Source of the DNA: Luscinia megarhynchos
Lineage: Eukaryota; Chordata; Aves; Passeriformes; Turdidae
Assembly (NCBI GenBank): GCA_034336665.1
Contig: JAPFBE010000003.1
Coordinates: forward strand, 13,618,360-13,682,359
Direction: 5' to 3'
Length of the DNA: 64,000 bases
Of the stretch, positions 1 to 11,600 are shown in pieces. The position numbers and the translations under genes are program-made. The notes under the pieces were generated by a model. The model worked only from the letters and a program-made list of their open reading frames with translations, was not told where the DNA came from and ran no database searches. Within the stretch, counting starts at the first letter, position 1, and the number at the start of each line of letters is the position of its first letter.

Positions 1-2438
1 AATACAGCAGAAGTGGTTTGCAGAGTAGTGAATCCTTTAGCTACCATGAAGAAGTAAAGCCAGGGAGACCAGAGATGGGAGTGCTTGAGGGTGACAGGTT
101 TAATACAGAGAGGTTTAGTGGACATGGATTGTATAGCCTTTGAGAGCCCACTTTAAAAATAGAGTGACAATGAGTTGATATATGTGGAGACTGAACAGCT
201 GGGGATTTAACTGAGTTAGGCCACAGAATGACTAAAGAGGACAAATCTGAGGGACAGCTTGATAGGGGTCCTGAAAAGGGAGCTAGGGAAGGACTGATGT
301 ACACATATCTGGAATGCTGGGAGAGAGGAGGGCATGCATGTTGGAGGAACATCTTTAACCATTGATTTTGCTAAAAGGAAACTGGTTTGTGATTTCTCTT
401 GTAAAGGCCAGAGGCATTTTGCATTAGTTATTAAAAAGAAATATCTTGCTTATGTGTTTATTCTAGTTTTATACTTAAATTGTAGTTAAAGCTATCAATC
501 TGTTCATTGTTAAGTATAGTCTAGATGGAGTTGTGGCCATTTCAGAAATATGTCAACATCCCTCAGAATGTTCAGGGCAGGTGCTAGTTAATATTTAGAT
601 GAATTATTGTTACTGTATGACTAGTACTGCAGTGTGTAACAGTATTTGTCTGTTGAAAAATGTTACTGCATTGAACCTAATACTTCTGCATATTGAAGAG
701 CACATTCTGAAGTAGAAGGTAAGAAGAATTCTGCTGCTGACCTCAGAGGAGCCAGGATGGAGCTGGTGAAAACAGAATATAGTTACATTTTTATTGTTAG
801 GTTTCTTTATGTTTTTAGACAAATTTCTTTCTGATTAATTTCTTTTAAGCCTTTCACTGAAAAACCTGGAAAAAGAACTTTAAAAAAACCCATGAATATG
901 CATCATCTTGGACCTTGCATCTTTCTTTAGTCATCCAGTAATATTCTATTTCTATGCAGTGGCATAACTTTAAACATTAACCCTCTGCAGGAGGTTGTTA
1001 TCTTTCTGTTTCGTCTGAACTACAGGGTAATCATGTTGCCCAGATGAGGTAAACCACATCTCATGTTTAAAACAAACAAACAAATGAAACTAACTGAAGT
1101 TTTTGGCTTGACTTTCACTCTCTTTGATCATGGATTATTTGTATTTTCCCAAAACATATTAAACGGAAAAGGGGGAATATAAATATGTTGAGGTTTGACT
1201 TTCTGAAATACTACTCAAGCCAAGTAAGCCTTCATATTAAGTGGTTAATACCCAGAATTCATCCAAAGTCAAAACTTAAGACAAAATTTCTTTTTGGTGA
1301 AAAGTTTTTCTGTTGTTTTCTTTATTTCTTTTATTTTTTTTAAACAGATTTTGTTAAACACATTGTCACTGAAATCTCAGCAATGCAGCAAGCACAACTT
1401 GAAGGAATGGCATGCATCCTGAAATTTACCATTAAGTTCGGTTGCTTAGTGTTTTATGCATTCTCTTGCTTTATGAAATAGATTTTTGTTTACTGCTTGG
1501 CCTTGGATTTATACCAGAACTGTTGCATGTTCAACCCTTAGGTTTTTAATAGAAGGGTGTTGATTCTAGGGATGTTATGAAATACTTGCTGTATTCAGTC
1601 AGGTTGCACTTTTAAGGGGAGGGTACTTTGAAACATGTAAGAGAGAGTGTTGTGCAAGACTGTCGCATCTTGGAGATATCTGTGCAAGGAATCAACTTGG
1701 TAGATTGGGAAGAAGTGACAGTAAGTTGCATCCTTCTCCATTGTGAGAGTTGCAGCCCCTCTGACTTGGTGGTGCTGGAAAAGCAGCTCTGAAGGAATTT
1801 TTCTCCTTTTTCTGTTTTGTTTCTTTCTGTAACTTTCCTGTATGATTTTAAGATGTCTGGGTAGGAAGAGAGAAAGAGAAGTAGGTTAGTTTTCTTTGTC
1901 TTTTAGCTTGCTGTTAGAACTGATGCTGCAGAGGGGGAACTCCCCTATGGATGATGGCAAGTCTTAGCAGATTAGTTCTCTTGTCCTTAGTGCTAGCCAA
2001 CACTGTACATCTGCTTTACTTCTTGGGAGAGATTGTAAATTGATGGTCAGTCCTTCAAAATTGGCAATGTGGAAGATTTGTGATACTGCAGCTCTGGAAG
2101 ACATGAATATGCACAAAACCCCATAGTTAAATTATGTGTGATTTGTTCTTTTCAAGGAGAATGATTTTGGTAGCATTCAGAATTAGATGCATTTTGTTCA
2201 TCTCACGAGTGTGAAGTATGTGCTTGCCACTTGTACACAAACTGTTTCAAAGATTTCTGCAGTAGTCTTGCTTAGCATCTCTCATTTTGTGCATTTCACT
2301 TTCTTTTCAAGGCATGTTCACTGTGTCTTGGTATTTCTACTACTTTTTGGTTTTAACTTTGATAGTTGTTGATGTGACATCTTTTAGTTAGGGTTTTAGT
2401 TCTCTTGTACTTCAGAACGAAGGTTTTTTTCTTACCAG
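1..2438 (+). other. ACOT9: ACOT9 intron (partial), upstream of first visible exon
   Basis: I searched both strands for the residues that precede this exon in ACOT9 (a segment ending in TNWR) and found none. The whole stretch is therefore read as the 3' part of an intron whose 5' end is outside the window. It is AT-rich and unique, ending in a T-rich tract and the CTTACCAG acceptor at 2431-2438. No repeat family was recognised. Confidence 0.7.
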
Positions 2439-2609
2439 GGATCATGTGCAAGCAATGCAAGAAAGAAAAGCTCTTCATACTTTACTGGCAAAACAGCAGG
2501 AAGATCTCCCTCCTAGGAGAATGAAGGATAGCTACTTGGAAGTTATTCTACCTCTAGGAAGTCAGCCTGAAATAAGAGAAAAGTACCTGAATGTACACAA
2601 CAGCGTAAG
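2439..2609 (+). CDS. ACOT9: ACOT9 coding exon a (window exon 1)
   Basis: Acceptor CTTACCAG precedes 2439 and donor GTAACA follows 2609. It encodes DHVQAMQERKALH, then RRMKDSYLEVILPLGSQ, and ends with LNVHNSV plus two bases of Arg. This is the well-conserved N-terminal part of the mature enzyme. Phase in 1, phase out 2. Confidence 0.95.
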
Positions 2610-5600
2610 GTAACAAAGCAACCATGTTACACCTACAGAAAACTCTTAACTTCTGTTTGCCATGTATGTAAGTATTTAATCGTCAAAACCCTCTATTGCA
2701 GGTTTGGAAGGATACTTGAAGATCTTGACAGTTTAGGAGGTATGTACCTATGCCCTTGTAAAGGATGCACAACGTGAGTTTGATGACTGCTGAGCACTGG
2801 TTGGTGTGACAGAGTATAACCTTGGAGGGAAACTCATAATTCTGCCACCTCAGAAGGGAAGGAAAAAAAGAAGATGCTGGTACTGAAAGAGAAGGAAGGA
2901 TGATAAAGAACAGATGGAAGCAAAATTGTTCAGCTTCCTGCCTCTGTCAGATTTTTAAAGGACCAGCTACACAAATAATTTACTGAAAAGTGATCCTAGA
3001 TTATGAATTTGCATTGAGTGTGAACTCAGAGAAAATTTGCAGAGTGCATATTGAAAATGAAAACTTACAGTTTTTTTAATCTTAAAAAAAAGCCTCAACA
3101 AAAATGGCCACAAACACCAACAGTTAATGAGATGCAAAGATTTTAATCTTCCCTTTGGGGAGAAGAGAGTATAAGATGAAAAACATGTAATGTATCCATT
3201 GAGAATAAATTAAAAAAAATTGGTTTTGAGTTCTGCAAATTGTTGTTAAGGGTAAAACCAACTCAGTTGTTCCATGGGTTACTTTTTAAAATATTTTCTC
3301 CTTTTTATTTTTTTGTGGTCTTGAAAAGTTCACTATCTTTTCCTTTTGTATTATAAGTGTGAGGTTGTTAATAGAACTGGAGATACTGGAGATATTTTTT
3401 CATAAAACGTCACCAGCTGACTTCCTCTTTCATTCAAGTTCCATAGCTTGTTGGGAGCTTTTTGATGGAGGTTTTTGACAAAGAATTAAGTGGTTATTAA
3501 AGGAAATTTTTGTATAGAGTATTGTTTTTTTCTGTTCCTTCTGAGTGTCCAGATGGGCAAAATTGAGGAAGGCAGAGAAAGAAATGAGTGCATGTCTATT
3601 GGCATCTATTGAGGATAGACAAAGTGGCTGCATGACTGGTATTTCTTCCTGGGAGGTGGAAGATACTAGTTTCAGTGTCTGTCCTAAATTAGGAAAGTAG
3701 ACTTCAAACTGTTGGCTACCCTGCATTGTTAGATAAGCTGAGCCTGTTTTTCATTCTATGCCTTTTTTAATTTCACCAGGAATCTGTGAAGATATCATTT
3801 TTTGCCTATGACAGGACAGAATGTCTTTGCCTTGTCTGCAGTCATCTGGACTCCAGTCAGTTCCATTGGGGATGCATTGTTTTGGGTTAATCAAGATTCT
3901 ATCGAAATTTAACAATATTCAGGGTGGTCATATTGATATAATAAGTTGATAGGCTTAACAGGTTTTAGAATTGTCACTCCAGTAAATATAGGGAAAAAAT
4001 CTTAGATTACTTGGAAGGATAGAGATCTTCCAGATCACAGATCACAGAACGTTCTGCTTTGTAAGTGCCCCACAAGTCTTGTCAAGTCCAACTCTGAAGT
4101 GAATGGTCCACATGGGGATTCCTTCTCTCTTATCTCATTAAGTACAAGACAGATATTTTTGATAATGAAGATCAGTTGAATGAAAATTACGTGAGCACTA
4201 GAAAAAAAACGTATCTTTGTAGCCTTGAATTACTCCAAGGAGTCTGTTTACTTTGGTGTGCTCTTATGAACAGAGCTAATTAGTTTAAATAGTGGTTTGG
4301 CTAGTAGTAATTGCAGTGTGATAAATACCTCTGACTATGGTTTTGTGCCTGTAAGGCACAGTTTGTTTAATCTCTACCTCTTTAAAGGAATCAGTTATTT
4401 AAAAAATCCTCAGATAGCATATATCCTTGAACAGCCTTCACGAAATCAAAATAGAAGATAGGAAAAGTCTGAGACAGGGAGCTGCAGAGGTAGAGCTGAG
4501 AGATTATGTGGGATTGGAAGTCAAGTAATGAGCTGGCTTAAAATTCTTAGTTAAATTTATCCTTGTAGTAAGTAAATACCCACATAAACTGAGACACTGC
4601 TGCTGTTTTCTTTATAGCAATCTCATGTGTTATATACATAAAGATGTGAAGCTGTGCTCTTCTATAGTGGGATGCTTTAGTTTGTGTTTTCCAGGTACCT
4701 CTTACGCTTTGCAAAGATAACTTTGATCAGCTCCACTTATGTTTTTGTTAAAGAGCTGGCTCCATTTTTGATCTCTTCACAGTTCTTATTTGCTACACTC
4801 ACACCAAGCAGGAAATTCAGCAAAGGTCTCCTTTATCCATAGTTACAGCTCTGGTGGATAAAATCAGTAAGTGAAAATTCAGTTAATAAAATAGTTTCAT
4901 CTGCTTGTCTTACTCTTTCATCAGCTACTGCCTTCCCACTGTTGTTATTGAGGATACCTTTTTCACTCCTGTTTAGTTCACTTCATCTTGTTTTAGCTTT
5001 GAAGTTTTCTGGCTTTTTTTGAGGTGGGAAAAGGGTTTTGTAGATGATTTTCAGCATTTCATGTGTCATTTCCCTTCAAAATGCAACTTCCATGGTTCCT
5101 GCACTTTTGTGTTTACTTTTATTTTGGCATGCCGATTATTAGGTTCATTATTGAACAGTGTTTGTTATGGTGGAGTTGGACCTTGCTTGTGTTGCCTGTT
5201 CAGCTGAACACTCCCTTGGGTCAGCTGTCCACCTGTGTGCCTGCTTCCTACTCCTGTTTTGGCTTCAGAAATCTGCAGAGGCAGAAACTGCAGATGAGCA
5301 GCATGGTCCCTTTCAACAACCGTTTTTTCTGGGTTGTCTTTGTGTGTGTTGCCGCTTTCAGATCTCATAAAGGTCCTAGAGAATCTGGCCTGTCTGGTAT
5401 TAGTTGTGAGTGATCTGTCTCCGGTAACCCCTAATGTTGTTCCTGTAGATTTGTGCCAGAAGATTATACATCCAGATTGTGACATCAAATTCACAGGCAA
5501 TGTTTCTTGGGTTGGGAAGACCTCCATGGAAGTGAAGATGCACATGCTGCAGGTTAGTTCCTGTGACTTCTCTCCATCTTATGATAGGCATAAGGTGCTT

Positions 5601-8600
5601 CAGGGGGAATTTACAAGAGTGTGTAGTGACAGGACAAGGGGGAATGGCTTCAAACAGAGAATGAGATGCGATAGTGGGAAGAAGTTATTTATTGTGAGGA
5701 GAAGTTGCCCAGAGAAGCAGAGATGTCTCATTCCTGGAAGTGTTCAAGGCTGGTTTGGATAGGGCTTTGAGCCACCTGACCATGGAAGGTGTCCCTGCCC
5801 ATGGCAGGGGGATTGGAACTGGATGTCTTTAAGGTTTCTTCTAGCCCAAATCATTCTGTAATTCTATGATTCTGTGATAATTCAGGTAAACAGGAAATAT
5901 TTTTTTATTCGATTGTTTTCCTTAAATAAAGTCTCTGATGTAGAAGATAATGTTACACCTTTTTGTTCTGAACTCCTTACAATGCTGGTATTAGTGGCAA
6001 TTTGATGTATATATATATATATATATAAAAGCTATGGCATTTCTCAGAGTAAAGGTTAAGTGGGTCCTTTTGCAATGACTGTGTTGATTTCCTCCCCTCC
6101 CAGCTCAAAGTTTTATTCCCTGGTAAATGTTTACATTGCAGAGTTCCTGAAATGAAAGTTTTAATTATTTCCTTATCTTTGACCTAATGTGAGAGATGTT
6201 GGAAGGAATGACAGAATGTGAAAGTAAGCAGAATTAACAGTATGATTGAATAGTTTATGTCAACTAAATAGCTTGCTAGTCACATTTCCAATTTTTGAGT
6301 TCAGTAATGTATTTCTCTTCTGTCTCTTTTAGCTTCATGATGGTAATTACCACCCTGTGTTAGATGCAACCTTTGTCATGGTGGCTCGGGACCCAGAGAA
6401 TAAACGGTAATTTGTAGGACAGGAAAAGTTTCCTGACTTCTGCTGTGCTGAAAATGGCAAACATGGCAGCTTGCTCTGTATGTGTGGCAGCCATATAACG
6501 TAGGTGGTAAATAAACCACATAGTCGATGCTTTCTGCTGGCAAGTGTTAACTTTCCTGTGACAAACTTCAGACTTACTTTAGCAGGAATTGCTCGTAGTC
6601 TTGGGATCTGACCCTTTTTTTAAAACAGATTTTTCTGTGTGTTTGAGTGACTGGTCTGAATGAACACAGAAGTGAATAAGTCTGCCAGAAACCCACCTGC
6701 ATTATACTAGTTGTTTGAATTAATGATTGACTTTCAGTGGTTAACTAGTCTTTGAGTGAATAATGCCATTAATTCCCTAACGGGCACTTAATAGGTGTCA
6801 TCAGAATAATTCAGGTTAAAACTTGATTGCGTAACTAAGATGGAACTGGTATATATTCCCACAGAACTTAAAAACACCCCAGACACTTACTTTGTTATTT
6901 TTCTGGTTTTAATTTCTCTGTAATTCCTTAGTTATTAGAATAAAAAGGCCACCTAGTTGCCGTTTAGGTTTATGATTCCAGCATCAGAAAAATTTGCTGT
7001 AATTTTCACCTCTTCCCTATATACCCTGCCCAAGTAATAAACATTCCTCTGTTTCTAATTAGTTTAAATAATTGCTTGTATTTAACAAAGATGTGTTTAA
7101 TAAAGGGGTTTTACTTAAAATAATTATGTGGTCCTGATAACATTAGAGGTAGTTTCTAGATTTTTTTCTTCAGATTTTTTCTAGAACCAGTGAATATACT
7201 ATACATTAATAAAACAAATTACATTATGGTTCCCATTTAAAAGACTAATTTTTCAAAATAATGACATCCAATCTGATGTAAATATACAGTAACAGATTGA
7301 GTGAGGACAAGCCTACATGGACTTGGGCAAATAAATGCAAACTTCAGTGGCTGTTGTGCAAGCTAGCTGGCCACAGGCCAGCTGTGTTTGGTTTTGGAAG
7401 CATTCTGTCCATATAAGGAGACTATTTATGTGAGGTCAAAACCATTCAGAGAGGTACAGGATATGTTAGGTTGTTTGTAGCCCCACAGAAACGGGATTAT
7501 GTGGGTTTAGGACCGTAGCATAATTGCATCTCAGCAATTTAGGGCTTGGCCAGGAGAGCTGATGTAGATGTGTGCTGAGCTGAGGAGAAGTGAGCTCTGT
7601 GATGGAGAAGAAGCTGGTGGATTTCCAAAATCCAGAGGTTTAGCAAACCAGGAAAGATGAGTTTGTTCTAAGATAAAGCTCCTCTCTGCCTCTTGTTGCC
7701 AGCTCAAGTAAAGGCTTAGGGTAGAGGAGAATTGTTCAGCAGGTCTGTGTATGTGTGTGCATGTATGTATATATATATTGTTCTCAGCATTTGTATAAAT
7801 GTTGAAAGTTGAAAAATAATAGTTAGAAACTGTGGGGAAGGACAGCTCTCGAAAATAAGTGTTTGTCTTTATTTGTGCAAATAATTAAATGTTCTGTAAT
7901 TAGATTAAAGTAAACTTACTTATGCAGTAAAATAAACATAGAAATGTTGTGCTCAAGGCATAATCTTTGATAAGTGGTACACATGGTAAACAGCTTTTGG
8001 CTGTTGATAAGGCTGTCAAGGGAACATGTAGATTATAAAACCACTTGCTAGCTATGGCACCATGCTTCTTCTATTCAGGAGGAATAGTACCAGTCAAGTT
8101 TTGGTTTAGACTATCCTGTATCGTCATGTTTTCATTTACTGAGTTTCTGAGCAGCTTTCTTCTTGGACAATCTTCATTATAATTCATGAGTACAATTTTA
8201 ACTTCTTAAGAGCTACAGATGTGTCACTCTCTTTCCTGATTGCTCTAGGTAGTGGTTGGATCACTTAACTGCTTCTTCAGAGTTAAAGCTAGTGTGATAT
8301 TCTGTTGGCAGCCATATTTATTTTTATCATATAACCTGAAGTATGTAATTTGTACTGTGTATGTAAGCAAAAAATATATAATGTATTTACTGGACAAATT
8401 CTTGTGAAGTTTGTAACTTAAAAACACCTTCCTGTCTGTAGGCCAGCATTTGTTAATCCACTCATTCCTGAGAGCCCTGAGGAGGAAGAAATCTTCAAGC
8501 AAGGGGAATGTATGTCATATTTCCTGGTAGTATGCACATCTGCCTCAGTTTCAACTTAATAGCTGTGAGGAAGCAAAGTCCAGGAGTTCTGCTAATTAGA

Positions 8601-11600
8601 AATGCTCCTAATTTGTTTTAAATCAGATCTTTGTTCTGTCTCATTTGTGTCAGTAGAGTAAGAGAGTTTAAAAGTTCCACATGCTTGGAAACTCTTTGGC
8701 TGAACTGACAGACACTCCTGATGTGCTCTGCGCACCCTCTGGACTTCTGCCTTGTCAGGATGTCCCTCTGCTTTGGATCTGATTGCAGCACAGGGGCTCC
8801 TGATGCTCTGGCCAACTGCTTACCCCATGGTGGGCCTGCAGGATATCACAGCTCCTCACCTGTCTGTGTGCCCATGTTCCTTTTGGAAAGAAATTCAGGA
8901 AAAGAAAAGTGGGAGAGCAGGGGACGGAGCATATAGCTCTATCCCATTTGTTTCAAGCTAGAGTTTTAAAATGGAGAACTAGAAAAACACTGAAGACTGT
9001 ATAAACTGGACAGAAGATCTTTAAAGCTAAAATTTCAATCACTGCAGTCTATGGTAATGAGTTCTGTCATAAACTTCCGTTCTTGTACCATTGGCAAAAT
9101 CTGGAGCTGGTTGTTCTGTAGGGTTTCTTGTTAGATATGTTCTGTACTTTAAGGGCAGTACTCAAGTTTTCTGTAAGAACGGTGTGTGGGTGTCATAAAA
9201 TATGTGTAGAAGTTCTTTGTCACATTGGTGAGCTACTAGTGAACTTCTGCTTTATTTTTATTTCACTGCAGTCAATTACAAAAGCCAAATTTCTCTTTTG
9301 GATCTTTTGGACCACGAAGTTACAGCTTTTAACTTATGGGGGAAAAGGGAAAATGGAGAGTTGATTTCAGGCTAAAATCTTCAGAGCCATTATTTGTTTT
9401 TTCTTTGACCTTTAATACTGTAGTTTTTGTTTTTGTGTGTAATATTCAGTGAACAAGTTGAAGAGGATTGAATTCAGCACTGCTTCCTTACTGAAAATGG
9501 CTCCCACTGCGGAAGAAAGAAACATTGTGCATGACATATTCCTTAATACACTGGACACAAGGCAAGAAGGGGAGGGGTGAAGGAGAACAGACATCTTGTG
9601 AAAGAGGGAAGTGCCTTTTGAGTGGGTGCTTGTAACAGAGTAGTCTGGAATAAATGCACATTTAAATTATGTGGCAGTTTATTTGAAATACCGGTACAAA
9701 CTTTACTATGATATCTGCAGCTCTTAGAACAGTCTTCTGTTGTTCTAAACAAGCTTTTAGGAATAATTTTGAGGAAAAAGGTTAATGATGTTCAGCCAGA
9801 TAAGAGAATGGAATAGTTTTGCTGTCATGACTTGCACAATCAGTTTTCTGCCATGATGCCTAATTAAAAAAACTGTGAGGGCAGGAACTGGCCATCTTTT
9901 AACCAAATAACCTTGCAATGTGCTTTAAATACAATACCTGACAACATTATTTGAGGGAGTTGTTAGTATACTTCTCTTACACTTGAGATTGGTGTGAAGT
10001 CATCTGATGGCAACAGTGATAGAACAATGTATAATTACATTAGTGCAGTGTTGTATTTATGATATTTATAATTTCTTTAACTTATTAGCCTATACAATTG
10101 TTGTTTTTAAATCTGTTTACCAAAGGCAGATCTGCTTTCTCCTTAAAATTCGCGATTGTACTTTGTACACATTCTGTCTGGGTTTGAAAACTTCAAAAAC
10201 TATCTGCATGTTTGATGTTGAATTACTCTATTAGCTCACTTTGTGCTTTTATTTCCTATTATGACTTAAAAAACAGAGCAAGGCTTTTCTGACAAAGTGT
10301 GTACTTTGTGGTTGTTATTCATCTTTTCTTTCATGTACCTTTCTCAAGCCTCTTCATTCATATAAACTTTAAGATTAGCAGAAGCTTATTAAAGATCAGG
10401 AGCATAGGTTTATTGCAATAACAAATCAAAGGACAGCTTTAGCTAATGCTTGAAGGTCAGCTGGAACAGTGTTTAGTGATACCATTTCTGTTTTGGGTTT
10501 ATTTTGGTGTTCTGTGTTTTTGCGGAATTTTTTAGCATTTGCTATTTATGGCTTCTTTTTTTGGCTTGCTGAATTCTGCTAATTCTGTGGACTATAAAGT
10601 TTATTGTCTCTTCCAAAGGACAGTGAGTTTCCGGAGTCGTAAATTACCACCCAATTCAGTGTGGATGGAAGATGCAAAGCTAAAAAGCCTGGAGATTTGC
10701 CATCCTGAGGTATTTTGAAAAATATTAATGAATTGCAGAAAGTGACTTAAGTAAGTTTGTGAGGAAATTTTTACAGGGACATACAGTGACAGGACAAATG
10801 GTAATGGCTTTGAACTGAGAGAGGAGAGGTTTAGAATAGGTATTAGGAAGAAATTTTTTACTGGGATTGTGGTTAAGTCTCTGGAACAGATTACCCAGAA
10901 AATTTGTGGATGCCTTATCCCTGGAAACATTCAGAACCAGACTGGGTGGGGCACTGAGAGCCTACTGTAGTGCAAGGTGTCCCTGCTCATGGCAGGGAGG
11001 AACTAGATGTCTCTAAGATCTCTTCCAACCCAAGCCATTCTATGACTATGGATTTTTGCCTAAGATTAGTCAAACCATTATTTTGTTTGGCTTCTGCAGT
11101 CTTTGCAATTTAGAGCCTAGTTTCTTTTGCTGGTTTTTTGTTATTTGTATGGATGACCACTGTAAAATGGATGATTTTTAATGACCTGGTTTTCTTACCA
11201 GACAGTTCATTCTGTGTAAAGAAATTCCTTTGCAAAGTGTTTGCAAAATGTTTTGCCTTTGGTTGCTGATACAGTTTTGAGTTGTTATCTTACGTTGTCA
11301 AATTAGTCAGATGAGCTCCTATTGAGTAAAATTGCCTTGGGCATTTTGGATTTTACATACATATTTCAGTAGTGCTTTTTATATATTCATGTGTTGGGAC
11401 TTCTGTTATACTGTGAACTGAACTTCAGACTTCAACATAAGGCTATGAAAAGAATTTGGTATTTGTTTCTATGTACAGGAACGGAACATCTTCAATAGGA
11501 TCTTTGGGGGTTTTCTCATGAGAAAGGCATATGAACTGGCATGGGCAACTGCTTGCAGCTGTGGGTGAGTTGTGGACCTGCAATATTTATAAAATCCAGA

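Larger units (their letters stand above)
5553..6332 (+). other. ACOT9: ACOT9 intron d-e
   Basis: 780-nt intron carrying a sense-oriented CR1 fragment and a (TA)n tract, both listed separately. Acceptor is GTCTCTTTTAG. Confidence 0.85.

Noticed and set aside
4031..4122. tRNA gene suggested by tRNA-like text
   Set aside because: No complete cloverleaf or intact A and B boxes. Better explained as a decayed CR1-tailed SINE or CR1 tail.
5165..5545. 126-codon open frame on the - strand
   Set aside because: It lies opposite a verified ACOT9 exon and has no family resemblance.
5334..5762. Open frame that extends the ACOT9 exon d on both sides
   Set aside because: Similarity to ACOT9 starts exactly at the acceptor (5449) and stops at the donor (5552). 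The 3' part runs into a CR1 element.
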